From NCBI GenBank assembly GCA_903875055.1, contig CAIQUX010000291.1:1-34350 (forward strand): DNA of 34,350 nt, written 5' to 3'. Origin of the DNA: an uncultured Bacteroidota bacterium. GTDB lineage: Bacteria > Bacteroidota > Bacteroidia > Chitinophagales > Chitinophagaceae. Of the stretch, positions 1 to 9,076 are shown piece by piece. A program made the translations under genes and the position numbers. The notes beneath the pieces were generated by a model. It was not told the origin of the DNA, ran no database searches, and saw nothing but the letters and a program-made list of their open reading frames with translations. The first letter of the stretch is position 1, and every line of letters starts with the position of its first letter.

Positions 1-8
1 AATAGATT

Positions 9-797
9 GTGAGTAAAACAGCCAAGGTCAGCAAACAAGTCGACGAAAAACCAACCATCCTCATTACCAATGACGACGGAGTCACAGCGCCCGGTATCGC
101 CGCATTGATTGAAGTGGCCAAGCAATATGGCCGTGTGGTTGTAGTGGCCCCCGATGCTCCTCAATCAGGTATGGGGCATGCGATTACGATAGGGAAGCCG
201 CTTCGTCTGAATCATGTCAATCTGTTTGGCGATGTGGAAGCTTATCAATGTTCTGGAACACCTGTTGATTGTGTAAAAATCGCCGTGGACAAAGTCCTTC
301 ACAAAAAACCTGACTTCTGCTTTAGCGGCATCAACCACGGCTCCAATTCATCTATCAATGTAATTTATTCAGGAACGATGAGTGCTGCCATGGAAGCTGC
401 GATAGAAGGTATTCCTGCTGTAGGCTTTTCGTATGAAGATTATAGTTTCGATGGAGACTTCTCACTTGCACAGCAAGTTGCGAATGAAGTTATACATAAG
501 ATGATCTCAAATCAGATTCCGCAGAAAGCCTTATACAATGTCAATATTCCAAAAATTGGTTTAAAGAAATTCAAAGGCATCAAAGCTTGCCGTCAGGCCA
601 ATGCAAAATGGAATGAAAACTTTGTAGAGCGTTTGGACCCTACCGGGAAAAAATACTTCTGGCTCACCGGCGAATTCCAAAACCGCGACAAGGGAAAGGA
701 TACGGATGTGTGGGCCCTTACCCATGGCTATGCTTCACTAGTGCCTATTCAATACGACCTGACCCATCATGACCTGTTATCAAAAATAAAATTATAG
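9..797 (+). CDS. surE: 5'/3'-nucleotidase SurE
   Basis: SurE is a metal-dependent phosphatase that removes phosphate from nucleoside monophosphates in the cytoplasm. The 262-residue product has the N-terminal metal-binding motif TNDDGV (about residues 20-25), the SGMGHAIT segment and the GINHGSN motif that supplies an Asn ligand, all in family order, and the length is normal for the family (about 250-265). The start is GTG at base 9. An in-frame TAG lies at 3-5, so no longer form is possible and the gene is complete. Only 9 bases separate it from the following ABC ATPase gene, which suggests co-transcription. Assignment is secure from motifs; the physiological substrate cannot be told. Confidence 0.95.
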   Translation: MSKTAKVSKQVDEKPTILITNDDGVTAPGIAALIEVAKQYGRVVVVAPDAPQSGMGHAITIGKPLRLNHVNLFGDVEAYQCSGTPVDCVKIAVDKVLHKKPDFCFSGINHGSNSSINVIYSGTMSAAMEAAIEGIPAVGFSYEDYSFDGDFSLAQQVANEVIHKMISNQIPQKALYNVNIPKIGLKKFKGIKACRQANAKWNENFVERLDPTGKKYFWLTGEFQNRDKGKDTDVWALTHGYASLVPIQYDLTHHDLLSKIKL

Positions 798-806
798 TCT
801 GGCAGC

Positions 807-1541
807 ATGGTCCATGTTCAACATCTCTTCAAACATTATAGAAATGCAGAACATCCTTCGGTGGATGATCTGAGTTTTACATTCGACGAAGGCAAGATAG
901 TGGGATTACTCGGTCCCAACGGCGCAGGTAAGACCACGACTATTTCTATCTTATGCGGACTCATCCGAGAGTATTCCGGAGACGTGAATGTCCTCGGGTT
1001 GAATTTGAAATCGAATACCGAAGAACTGAAATACAAGATCGGCGTGGTACCACAACAGATTGCGTTATACCCTGAATTGTCATGCCAAGAGAATCTGATG
1101 TATTATGGAAAGCTGTATAAGCTATCCGGCAAGGTATTGGCAGAAAAGATTGATTCTCTACTTCGGCAATTCGGGTTGCATGAACATGCCAATAAGCAAA
1201 TCAGGAATTTTTCGGGCGGCATGAAACGCAGGGCTAACATCATTGCTTCTTTACTCAACGACCCAACCTTACTGATCCTTGACGAACCGACCGCTGGTGT
1301 GGATGTACAATCCAGAAGCATGATACTTAGTTTCCTTCGTTCGTATAACGAGCAAGGCCATTCGATCATTTACACGTCACACTTATTAGATGAAGCGGAA
1401 GCTCTTTGCCATGAAGTACTGATCATCGACAAAGGAAAAAAAATCATACAAGGAACTCCCAAAGCGATCATTGAAGGAAACGACACACCCAATCTGGAAG
1501 CCTTGTTTTTAAAATTAACCGGTAATAAAGTACGAGACTAA
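807..1541 (+). CDS. ABC-2 type exporter, ATP-binding protein
   Basis: This is the cytoplasmic ATPase of an ABC-2 (DrrA/NatA/CcmA-like) exporter. The 244-residue product has Walker A GPNGAGKTT (residues 36-44), a Q-loop (VVPQQ), the ABC signature FSGGMKRR, Walker B LLILDEPT with TAGVD following, and the H-loop in YTSHLL. The length is that of a single nucleotide-binding domain. The stop codon TAA is directly followed by the GTG of the permease gene, so the two are surely translated from one message and form one transporter. Substrate is unknown; ABC-2 exporters of this type move lipids, polysaccharides or drugs, and nothing here decides between them. Confidence 0.95.
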   Translation: MVHVQHLFKHYRNAEHPSVDDLSFTFDEGKIVGLLGPNGAGKTTTISILCGLIREYSGDVNVLGLNLKSNTEELKYKIGVVPQQIALYPELSCQENLMYYGKLYKLSGKVLAEKIDSLLRQFGLHEHANKQIRNFSGGMKRRANIIASLLNDPTLLILDEPTAGVDVQSRSMILSFLRSYNEQGHSIIYTSHLLDEAEALCHEVLIIDKGKKIIQGTPKAIIEGNDTPNLEALFLKLTGNKVRD

Positions 1542-2834
1542 GTGCAAAGGATCATAGCAACCTATATCAAAGAATGGCATCTGATGCGCAGAGATCTTGG
1601 CGGTCTTGCCTTGTTATTTCTGATGCCAGTCATCCTCATCATCATCATGGCGCTCGTTCAGGATGGTCCGTTCAAGGATTATAAAGATCATACATTCGAA
1701 GCCATATTTGTGAATCAAGACGGAGGCAAAGTGGCGGCTTCGATACGTCAAGGATTACTTGAAAGCAAACAGTTTCAACTGATTGAAACATACGATCAAA
1801 AAGCCATCGACTTTGCAACCACGCAAAAGCTGATACAGAAAGGTACCTATCAGTTTGCCATTCTGATACCCGACGGCATCAGTGCTGAAGTGGTGAACAG
1901 TGCCAATCTGATAGCCAATGAAATGGGGCGTCAGATGGGACTTCCGGCCAGCCTTCCTCATCGCGAAAGTCGTGAAGGCATGTCGGTGCAGCTTATGTTT
2001 GATCCGGTGTGCAAACCGGCCTTCCGATTGGCAATTACGAATGTGGTGGAAAAATTCATTACGAAAATTCAGTCTGACATCGTTCTGGAGCGCATCGCCA
2101 AATTATCCCAAAGCGCGGTTGCCGACACCGGAACTTTTGACATTGAAAAACAATTGCGATCGGTCGGAGTAAAAGAAATTTCATCGCAGGAAAAGAAAAT
2201 GATGGTCAGCAAGATGAATTCCGTTCAGCATACGGTACCAGCGTGGGCTATCTTCGGGATGTTTTTTATGATCATCATCATTTCCGACAGTATCATTGGT
2301 GAACGTCTTGGTGGCAGCTGGACTCGACTTAAACTGATACCAGGTTCCTTCTCCGATATTCTGATAGGCAAAATGCTCTTCTATGTGTTGCTAGGCATCA
2401 TCCAATTTTATCTCATGTTACTTGTTGGTATATACGTGATGCCTTGGGTCGGATTACCATCCCTGCAATTAGGGCATTCACCTTTGTTGTTACTCATTAT
2501 GGTCACCTGCCTTTCATTTTGTGCAACTACCTTCGGGATACTGATTGGCAGCATATTCAAGACGACCAATCAGGCCTTGCCGGTGGCTGCCATCTCGGTA
2601 GTAATCCTCTCGGCAGTAGGCGGAGTGTGGGTACCGGTCGAAGTCCTTCCTGATTCGTTACGGGCAGTATCGTTGATATCGCCAATGCGATGGGGCCTGC
2701 AAGGTATTAATAATCTTCTGCTGCGCGAATGTTCTTGGCACGACATCGTAAAACCATGTGTCATTCTGCTCAGCGGCACCATGCTAACCATGTTCCTTTC
2801 TTGGATGATTGAAAAAAAACGAATGGATCAGTAA
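1542..2834 (+). CDS. ABC-2 type exporter, permease protein
   Basis: This is the membrane partner of the preceding ATPase. The 430-residue protein has one N-terminal transmembrane segment (about 20-40, LALLFLMPVILIIIMAL), a large extracytoplasmic domain (about 45-235), then five or so hydrophobic segments from about 238 to 425. This is the DrrB/YhhJ-like ABC-2 architecture (ABC2_membrane_3). The start is GTG immediately after the ATPase stop, with no spacer. It contains one permease only, so a homodimer is expected. The gene converges with a minus-strand glycosyltransferase gene that ends 11 bases away. No export substrate can be inferred. Confidence 0.9.
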   Translation: MQRIIATYIKEWHLMRRDLGGLALLFLMPVILIIIMALVQDGPFKDYKDHTFEAIFVNQDGGKVAASIRQGLLESKQFQLIETYDQKAIDFATTQKLIQKGTYQFAILIPDGISAEVVNSANLIANEMGRQMGLPASLPHRESREGMSVQLMFDPVCKPAFRLAITNVVEKFITKIQSDIVLERIAKLSQSAVADTGTFDIEKQLRSVGVKEISSQEKKMMVSKMNSVQHTVPAWAIFGMFFMIIIISDSIIGERLGGSWTRLKLIPGSFSDILIGKMLFYVLLGIIQFYLMLLVGIYVMPWVGLPSLQLGHSPLLLLIMVTCLSFCATTFGILIGSIFKTTNQALPVAAISVVILSAVGGVWVPVEVLPDSLRAVSLISPMRWGLQGINNLLLRECSWHDIVKPCVILLSGTMLTMFLSWMIEKKRMDQ

Positions 2835-2845
2835 CACATCAATCA

Positions 2846-4057
2846 TTAACGTTTAATCAAACCTATCGTCTGATTTTCGAACGTACGAATTGTAGAATCT
2901 TCAATGACAAGCTGAGCTGAAACTGAATTCAACAAGGCATCTTTTACTTTTTCAAATACCTCTTTCACGTCAATCAACTTCATACACATATTATTCCCAT
3001 GACAGGGAGCCACCTCGAAATCGTGTACACAAGGACTACAATACACCTTCTTGTATATAATATAGGCATTCGCTCCATGCGCATATTGTTCGGGTGAGCA
3101 TGGGCCGAAGAGACAGACAATAGGTGTGTTAGTACAAAAGGCAATGTGCATAGGTCCCGTATCATTACTGATCATCAGTCTGGCGTGACTGATAAAGGCA
3201 ATCAATTCCTCAATGCGCTGAGTACCTGCGGTATTCATTACATCTTCATCATCCACAGTGTCGGCAATAGTTTGTGTGTATCCTCGCTCCGATGCTGAAC
3301 CGATCAATTGAATAGTATACTCGGAAAATTCATGACGGATCATTTTAATCAGCGATACAAAATTTGACGCATCCCATCGGCGCTCCAAACGCAAGTCTGA
3401 CGCATTAGGATTGATAACGATATACTTCCGGGATAGAACCGGGTATTTTTCGATGGTCATACTGAATGAATACAATGTTGACTCCTTGATATCTTTTGAA
3501 AACAACGAGGCGAATTGCAAATACACGTTCGAGATCGGCTCACGTGGATTAAAATACATCATATGTGTATAGATGCCCATGCGAAAAGAACTCGAACGAA
3601 GGTAGAATCCCATCCTGTTTTTCGATAACGTGAGAGCGGCAAAAATGGTACTGAAATCAGAATAGATCTCAAGATCGATATAAACATCCGGACGCTTTCT
3701 TATCAGAAAAAACAGCGCCTTCATACTTGATACCATGAATGTAAAGAGACTGCTTTCGTCCAATAATACGGATGTGTCAACAAGATGAATCGTATTGAGA
3801 ATATGTCGATTCGACTTTGTACTGACAAAAATAATTTCGGCTTCAGGGTACCGCGTACGCAAGGCATCCATCATTGGGGTTGACTGTATGATACTACCCA
3901 TTCCTTTGAATTTACAAATCGCTATCCGCTTGAACTCCTTATCCAGAGAATGATCGATATGCAAAATCTGCCCAAGCAATCGCACCAGATAATTCAATAG
4001 ATAGCCAGCAGGCTTTGCCAGATACTTATCTAATAAAATTTGCTTCTTCGTGTTCAT
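2846..4057 (-). CDS. Glycosyltransferase family 9 (heptosyltransferase-like)
   Basis: This is a GT9 (ADP-heptose:LPS heptosyltransferase-type) enzyme that would add a sugar to a lipopolysaccharide or other glycolipid on the cytoplasmic face. Family landmarks are the N-terminal CKFKGMGSIIQSTPM loop, the segment VINPNASD, and the C-terminal donor-site stretch ISNDTGPMHIA followed by LFGPCSPEQY. I place the start at the ATG at 4057, giving 403 residues; one codon upstream is TTG. The ATG overlaps the TGA of the upstream 944-residue gene as TGATG, a typical coupling arrangement. A Cys cluster (YCSPCVHDFEVAPCHGNNMC, about residues 340-360) resembles that seen in many GT9 proteins. The sugar donor is not determined. 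Confidence 0.88.
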   Translation of the reverse strand: MNTKKQILLDKYLAKPAGYLLNYLVRLLGQILHIDHSLDKEFKRIAICKFKGMGSIIQSTPMMDALRTRYPEAEIIFVSTKSNRHILNTIHLVDTSVLLDESSLFTFMVSSMKALFFLIRKRPDVYIDLEIYSDFSTIFAALTLSKNRMGFYLRSSSFRMGIYTHMMYFNPREPISNVYLQFASLFSKDIKESTLYSFSMTIEKYPVLSRKYIVINPNASDLRLERRWDASNFVSLIKMIRHEFSEYTIQLIGSASERGYTQTIADTVDDEDVMNTAGTQRIEELIAFISHARLMISNDTGPMHIAFCTNTPIVCLFGPCSPEQYAHGANAYIIYKKVYCSPCVHDFEVAPCHGNNMCMKLIDVKEVFEKVKDALLNSVSAQLVIEDSTIRTFENQTIGLIKR

Positions 4058-6891
4058 CAATTTATCTCTGTATAAAATTGAACCTTTTCAAGATTCTGGC
4101 CTTTCAAATCACTAAACAAGATATGATTCACTGATCGGTCATACCACGCGTATTGATTGCTTAATCTGATGATATAATCCTGTTCTCCTGCTTTTGTCTC
4201 AAAGGTAAAACCACCTGAACTTATTCCGTTGCTATTCAGAACTCCTGTAATACCATTCCCCGATGGATTTTGAATATGAATTCGAATCACCACCGACTGA
4301 AGTGAATGCAATTTGTCAGGCCATTGAATAGAGATACCTCCTTCAGAATCAGTCAGCGGAACAGTCTCGTATTGCATTTGCAACTTGGCAGGATGTTCAG
4401 AATAGAATCTATTCAGCAGATAAGCCGCTTTCTTATAATGTACATATTGAGGTTTCAATAGCAGAGTATCTATTTCTAAACCAGTATTCTTCCAATTCAA
4501 TTCTTTATTGATCCAGATACTTTTTTGATTAATGACTGCATACGGTTTATAATTCCTGAAAATAAATTCTGCCAGATAAGGGTAGCGCATCACATTGGGA
4601 ATTTCATCAGTCGCATCAAACCAATTCAGAGGATAATTTGAGAAGATAAGCACCGGCACTTCGGATATATTCAAAAGCTTGAGCTGCTCTTTTTGCGTAA
4701 AATCGTCGACCGTATTTTGAAGACTTTGACAAAAATAAGAAGGTATTTTTCGTTGACAGAAATAATACATCATCGGTGAATTTGAAAAATCCAGAAAAGT
4801 TTGTGCAGGTGCCAACATCGAATCTAAGCATTTTTTAAAGTCAGCAAATGTTTTTGTATCGAATCCTTCTTCATACTCAATACGACCGACAAGGTGTTGA
4901 TCATGAATCTGCCGGTTAAGATTTGTCAAGTTATGCTCAGTGATAAAATGCTCAAAAGAAGTCTTCTCCTTCGCCATGGGGAAATAGGTAAGAGTGACCA
5001 TCAAGAAAAACGAAACGGCAAAGAACGCCAGATATCTGAACGACACACGATGGAACGGAATAAAATAGATGACTAGTAATGACGTTGCAAGATAGAATGT
5101 TGATGACAAATAGCAATCGTTATATTCAATAAAGCCATGACGAACAAGACCACGTTGAAAATTGACCAACACGACCACATAAAAAAACATGGATGCATTC
5201 AACAAAAAGGTATTTTGGGTACCCATATCAATTCCTTTAGATCTCTTCAGATAAGCTATGACGATAATAGATACGAGACTTATAAAAGGAATCATCACAT
5301 AAAAGAAATAGAATTGTTGGTTCATCTCACGACTCAACAATGAATATCCATGTGCCTGATTGGCCGATAAGTAATGAAGTGCATTCCTGAAATTTGATAT
5401 GATATGATCTGGTGATCGAAACCAGAAGGCCAACAAGATAAAAATGCTGATGACTGCCAAGAAAAGCAAGAGTCCTTTCATCAGCTTAACAATATCAAGG
5501 AGTCTTCTTTCACTAAAATGTACAACCGGAATAAAAATCACAGCTGCCCATAATCCCGCCGAACCGGCATCTAAACGCCATAACATCAATAGCAGAATCA
5601 AAATAAAAATTACAAGATAATTCCTGACTGTCTGTTTTTTCACTAACCGATCAACTGCATATAATATCAGGACTGATATGAAGATGGGTTCTGAAAACAA
5701 GGTTTGAACAAATGGAAACGCAATTAGCAGAAGCAATACCAGAGTCGGTTGCCTGAATATCTTTATCCCAAAATAATAAACAAGGAAATAAAAGATGACG
5801 TTACTCAGAAATCCATAAGTTAAGAAGTCCAATCTCCCATCATATCCGAATACCGAATGATACATCAATCCAAACCATTGCTCAGACATCATATGCGAAC
5901 TCATAAAATCGAAACATGGCATCTCATTAAATTTCCAAATTCGCATCTGTGCATTGGCCGCGTTAGCCAATTCAAAAAAATCATTCGGCTGAGATTGGAT
6001 AGGCGTATAAAACGTGAGCAAGATAAAGGAGAGTAATGCGGCCGGTGCGAACCAGAGAGACAATAATCTGCTCGTATGTATATGCTTTTTGAATTTTGTT
6101 CTAACCAAAAAGATAACCAGAAACAAGAGAGCCATGGCCGCCAAAAACCACCGGATATAATGAATGAAAAGATGATGATTCAGTTTAAAATAGAAAAGAG
6201 CTTCGACACTTCCGAATAATAATATGGGCATGAATGCCATAGGCAACGCCAGTATAAAAAGCTTTGAAGAAAGTACACGAAATTTCTTTTTCCAAAAGGC
6301 AAATTTGATACAAACCAGCAGAGCACATACGACAAATACAAGATTTACATGCCCGGTGATAAAGTCTGAAGAATTCAATACAAACATAAGCATCGTTGTA
6401 AAAAGGAAAGACACAACGATAACCGTTGAAAAGTAAAGAGGATGAACAATCTGTCGATACGAGCTAAATCTTGATGCAAATAAACCGAAGAAAATGTAGA
6501 GCGCCAGCAAACAAAATATAAAGTCAATTGAACAGCTGCTTTCAAATCCATACAAATCTGCCACGACCAAAACAAACCCAGTTCCTGAAAGTATGAAAGG
6601 AACTTGCTTTTCATATTCACGAATGATGCATAGCCGAGCAAGCAAAAATATCAGGCCGTATAAAATAGGGAATAAAATAACACCTCCAACGATGGCCTTA
6701 TAAAAGAACACGATCCGTTGCCCGACATCTACACCATCCAGTGTCGCCTGACTCATAGATACGCCAGGAGGAATTTTCAAATCAAACGTATACAGACCAT
6801 ACCACGCATACATCAGATATGACCAGATAAAAATGGTCACGACAAACCATTCCTTTTCGAATCGTATTTGATGCAATATTTTCCGGAGCAT
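4057..6891 (-). CDS. Large polytopic membrane protein of unknown function (possible GT-C type)
   Basis: I do not recognise a named family. The 944-residue product has about 14-16 hydrophobic segments in its first ~640 residues (for example near 20-40, 70-90, 125-180, 190-245, 290-310, 365-400, 430-500, 545-640). A soluble C-terminal part of about 300 residues follows that contains no obvious motif except an Ig-like or carbohydrate-binding-like ending. That layout, with a hydrophilic loop after the sixth or seventh segment (SQPNDFFELANAANAQMRIW), is like lipid-linked-sugar (GT-C) glycosyltransferases and O-antigen enzymes. The TGATG overlap with the GT9 gene strongly suggests a shared role in surface glycan synthesis. 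The start ATG is 91 bases after the metF stop. Confidence 0.6.
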   Translation of the reverse strand: MLRKILHQIRFEKEWFVVTIFIWSYLMYAWYGLYTFDLKIPPGVSMSQATLDGVDVGQRIVFFYKAIVGGVILFPILYGLIFLLARLCIIREYEKQVPFILSGTGFVLVVADLYGFESSCSIDFIFCLLALYIFFGLFASRFSSYRQIVHPLYFSTVIVVSFLFTTMLMFVLNSSDFITGHVNLVFVVCALLVCIKFAFWKKKFRVLSSKLFILALPMAFMPILLFGSVEALFYFKLNHHLFIHYIRWFLAAMALLFLVIFLVRTKFKKHIHTSRLLSLWFAPAALLSFILLTFYTPIQSQPNDFFELANAANAQMRIWKFNEMPCFDFMSSHMMSEQWFGLMYHSVFGYDGRLDFLTYGFLSNVIFYFLVYYFGIKIFRQPTLVLLLLIAFPFVQTLFSEPIFISVLILYAVDRLVKKQTVRNYLVIFILILLLMLWRLDAGSAGLWAAVIFIPVVHFSERRLLDIVKLMKGLLLFLAVISIFILLAFWFRSPDHIISNFRNALHYLSANQAHGYSLLSREMNQQFYFFYVMIPFISLVSIIVIAYLKRSKGIDMGTQNTFLLNASMFFYVVVLVNFQRGLVRHGFIEYNDCYLSSTFYLATSLLVIYFIPFHRVSFRYLAFFAVSFFLMVTLTYFPMAKEKTSFEHFITEHNLTNLNRQIHDQHLVGRIEYEEGFDTKTFADFKKCLDSMLAPAQTFLDFSNSPMMYYFCQRKIPSYFCQSLQNTVDDFTQKEQLKLLNISEVPVLIFSNYPLNWFDATDEIPNVMRYPYLAEFIFRNYKPYAVINQKSIWINKELNWKNTGLEIDTLLLKPQYVHYKKAAYLLNRFYSEHPAKLQMQYETVPLTDSEGGISIQWPDKLHSLQSVVIRIHIQNPSGNGITGVLNSNGISSGGFTFETKAGEQDYIIRLSNQYAWYDRSVNHILFSDLKGQNLEKVQFYTEIN

Positions 6892-6982
6892 AGACCGCGA
6901 AAGATATTGCTAAAAATGAGATTAACCTAATACTGAAATGGTAATGGACAACTCGACTTTCCAAAATTGCCCAAGAAAGTCG

Positions 6983-7939
6983 TTAAAGAATTTGCTTCAT
7001 GACATTGTATACAACCTGTGGTTTGCCCAGCGTATAGAAGTGAATGACAGGCGCTCCCGCACTGATCAGGTCTTTGGTTTGAGCCAGAAGCCATTCGGTA
7101 CCAACCAGTTCCATATCCTTATCATTCTTACATTTCATCATCTCCAATGCCAATTCGTTTGGAATATCAACATGAAAGAATGACGGGATGGCAGATAGTT
7201 GTTTGATAGATGTCAGCGGCTTGAGTCCGGGAATGATAGGCGTATCGATATTCAACTCACGGCATTTTTTAACGAAGCCATGATATTTCTCATTATCGAA
7301 AAACATCTGGGTTGTGATATAATCAGCGCCTGCATCAATCTTATTTTTCAGAAACATCAGGTCCAGATCCGGATTCGGGCTTTCATAATGTTTCTCCGGA
7401 TAACCGGCCACACCGATACAAAAATCGGTATGCACCCCGCCATCGATATCATCTTCAAGATACTGACCGCGGTTCAGCATTTCAATCTGTTTTACCAGAT
7501 CGATGGCATAAGAATGTCCGTGCGGATCAGGACTGAAATATTTTTCATTCTTGGGAGGATCCCCTCTTAATGCCAGTACATTATCGATGCCTAAAAAGTT
7601 AAGATCAATCAGCGCGTTCTCGGTTTCATCTTTTGTAAACCCACCGCAAATCAAGTGGGGCACAGCGTCCACACTGTAATGGTTCATGATGGCCGCGCAA
7701 ATACCCACTGTCCCTGGACGTTTTCTGATATCAATTCGCTCGAATGAACCGTCCTTCTTCTTTTTGAATATCTGTTCCGATCTATGATAGGTTACATTGA
7801 TAAAAGATGGTTTAAATTCCATCAATGGATCCAGCGTCTTAAAAATCGATTCAATGCTTTTTCCTTTTACCGGTGGTAATATTTCAAACGAAAACAAGGG
7901 CTTACCGTTTGCCTCCTTGATATGTTGGGTCACTTTCAT
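6983..7939 (-). CDS. metF: 5,10-methylenetetrahydrofolate reductase
   Basis: MetF reduces 5,10-methylene-THF to 5-methyl-THF, the methyl donor for methionine synthesis, using FAD. The 318-residue protein begins like MetF (FSFEILPP, with the catalytic Glu) and continues with NVTYHRS, the FAD-binding LALRGDPP, VAGYPEKH, DAGADYITTQMFFDNEKY and IPGLKPL, all in order. The length is slightly above the E. coli enzyme (296) and normal for Bacteroidota. The gene follows recR by 46 bases, but a good promoter (7949-7977) sits in that gap, so it probably has its own transcription start almost at the ATG. The downstream membrane-protein gene could be read through from it. Confidence 0.95.
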   Translation of the reverse strand: MKVTQHIKEANGKPLFSFEILPPVKGKSIESIFKTLDPLMEFKPSFINVTYHRSEQIFKKKKDGSFERIDIRKRPGTVGICAAIMNHYSVDAVPHLICGGFTKDETENALIDLNFLGIDNVLALRGDPPKNEKYFSPDPHGHSYAIDLVKQIEMLNRGQYLEDDIDGGVHTDFCIGVAGYPEKHYESPNPDLDLMFLKNKIDAGADYITTQMFFDNEKYHGFVKKCRELNIDTPIIPGLKPLTSIKQLSAIPSFFHVDIPNELALEMMKCKNDKDMELVGTEWLLAQTKDLISAGAPVIHFYTLGKPQVVYNVMKQIL

Positions 7940-7948
7940 AATAGGTCA

Positions 7949-7977
7949 CAAATGTACATGAGGAATGCAAATTTCAA
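7949..7977 (-). promoter_or_regulatory. Predicted Bacteroidota sigma-A promoter of metF
   Basis: Reading the minus strand, TTG (7977-7975) is followed after 18 bases by TACATTTG (7956-7949), an exact match to the Bacteroidota consensus TTG, 17-23 bases, TAnnTTTG. The expected transcription start, about 7 bases beyond the box, is near 7942, only about 3 bases before the metF ATG. The transcript would therefore be almost leaderless. Confidence 0.65.
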
Positions 7978-7985
7978 TAAAAAAA

Positions 7986-8609
7986 CTATGGGGCACCAGA
8001 TACTATATTCTCGATAGGCAATCGACTGAGAATAGATCGTGCCAGTGTCAGTTCATCGGCATATTCAAGTTCGCCACCAAAAGCAACACCTCTGGAAATG
8101 GTAGTGATTCTGACTGGCAGATGTTTCAATTTCTTGTTGATATAATAAGAGGTGGTATCTCCTTCAATGGTAGGACTTATAGCCATAATCAACTCTTCGG
8201 CTTGTAACTGCTCTAATCTGTTGACAAGCGATTGTATGTTCAACGATTCGGGACCAATCCCATCGAGGGGAGATATGAGTCCGCCAAGTACGTGATACAA
8301 ACCGCTATATTGTTGAGTACTTTCAATAGCCATCACATCACGGATTGATTCGACCACACAAATCTGCGATTTCTTCCGGGATGAATCAGCACAGATATTA
8401 CATATTGAATTATCTGAAACGTTATGACAATATAGGCAATACTTAATTTCGGTCCGCATGCGTGAAACAACGTCACTGAACCTAAGAACATCGGAAGGTT
8501 CCTGTTTCAGCAAGTGAAGCACCAGGCGCATGGCAGTCTTTTTACCGATTCCGGGGAGTCTTGAAAATTCATTGACGGCATCTTCAATCAGGGAGGACGA
8601 AAAATTCAT
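7986..8609 (-). CDS. recR: Recombination mediator protein RecR
   Basis: RecR works with RecO and RecF to load RecA onto gapped DNA. The 207-residue protein has the N-terminal helix-hairpin-helix (SRLPGIGKKTAMRLVLHLL, about 16-34), a C4 zinc finger (Cys58, Cys61, Cys70, Cys73), and a Toprim domain starting at CVVES with the GLYHVLGG segment, a standard RecR hallmark. Length is typical (about 200). It lies 36 bases downstream of the 79-residue gene and is probably in one operon with it and the small lipoprotein. No dnaX or ybaB homologue is adjacent, unlike the common arrangement in other phyla. Confidence 0.97.
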   Translation of the reverse strand: MNFSSSLIEDAVNEFSRLPGIGKKTAMRLVLHLLKQEPSDVLRFSDVVSRMRTEIKYCLYCHNVSDNSICNICADSSRKKSQICVVESIRDVMAIESTQQYSGLYHVLGGLISPLDGIGPESLNIQSLVNRLEQLQAEELIMAISPTIEGDTTSYYINKKLKHLPVRITTISRGVAFGGELEYADELTLARSILSRLPIENIVSGAP

Positions 8610-8645
8610 GGATAAGATTTAAAGCAGGAAACTGCCTAGAGTCAA

Positions 8646-8885
8646 TTAATTTAGTGTCATAAGAAAAACGAAAGGCTTATCATGATTCCCGCAAAGCATT
8701 TTTTTAATCTTGTTTGCATTCCTTGACTTGGTATAATTTTTCAAATCAATCATCTCAGAATAATTCGCCTGTTCAATACTTTTCTGGATCGATTCAAAAT
8801 AATCACTGATCGCATTAATCTCATCAGGGCTTGAAATCAAACCGATGTAACTGAAAAGTATATTCTTATATCGCTGTGCCGCCAT
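8646..8885 (-). CDS. Hypothetical 79-residue protein upstream of recR
   Basis: I do not recognise this protein. It has 79 residues, no signal peptide and no membrane segment. It is rich in Ser, Ile, Asn and Lys and predicted to be mostly helical (SSPDEINAISDYFESIQKSI and following). The end (HDKPFVFLMTLN) is hydrophobic. Its ATG lies 5 bases after the stop of the small lipoprotein gene and its stop 36 bases before recR, so translation in a three-gene unit is likely. That close packing, rather than any homology, is the main argument that it is real. Confidence 0.6.
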   Translation of the reverse strand: MAAQRYKNILFSYIGLISSPDEINAISDYFESIQKSIEQANYSEMIDLKNYTKSRNANKIKKMLCGNHDKPFVFLMTLN

Positions 8886-8890
8886 GGTGT

Positions 8891-9022
8891 TTATCTTCCT
8901 TTTTTAGGGTCGTAGTGATTCATATTGGTCCTGCATCCGCAACCTTTTCCAGCCTTGCAACTCTCAAGCACTAAGGTCATCAATGAAAACATGATAAGGG
9001 AGCAAAGTATTTTTTTAGCCAT
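8891..9022 (-). CDS. Small (43-residue) lipoprotein
   Basis: The product is a tiny predicted lipoprotein. It has a Lys-Lys start (MAKKI), a hydrophobic stretch and a lipobox-like LESC near residues 19-22, leaving a mature peptide of only about 22 residues containing GKGCGC and ending in basic DPKKGR. An upstream in-frame ATG at 9082 would give 63 residues. I prefer 9022 because it puts the signal peptide at the N-terminus and removes overlap with the divergent glycosyltransferase gene. A Ser before the Cys and hydrophobic residues before that fit signal peptidase II in Bacteroidota. The role is unknown. Overlap-free spacing (5 bases) to the next gene suggests an operon with the 79-residue protein and recR. 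Confidence 0.6.
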   Translation of the reverse strand: MAKKILCSLIMFSLMTLVLESCKAGKGCGCRTNMNHYDPKKGR

Positions 9023-9076
9023 TTTTGATGTTGAATGAAATATTAATCGGGTAAAGGTATGTATTTTGCCAAATAA

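Noticed and set aside
6224-6436. Open frames on the plus strand within the 944-residue gene
   Set aside because: They are shadows of a long, well-supported minus-strand gene and have no recognisable protein features.
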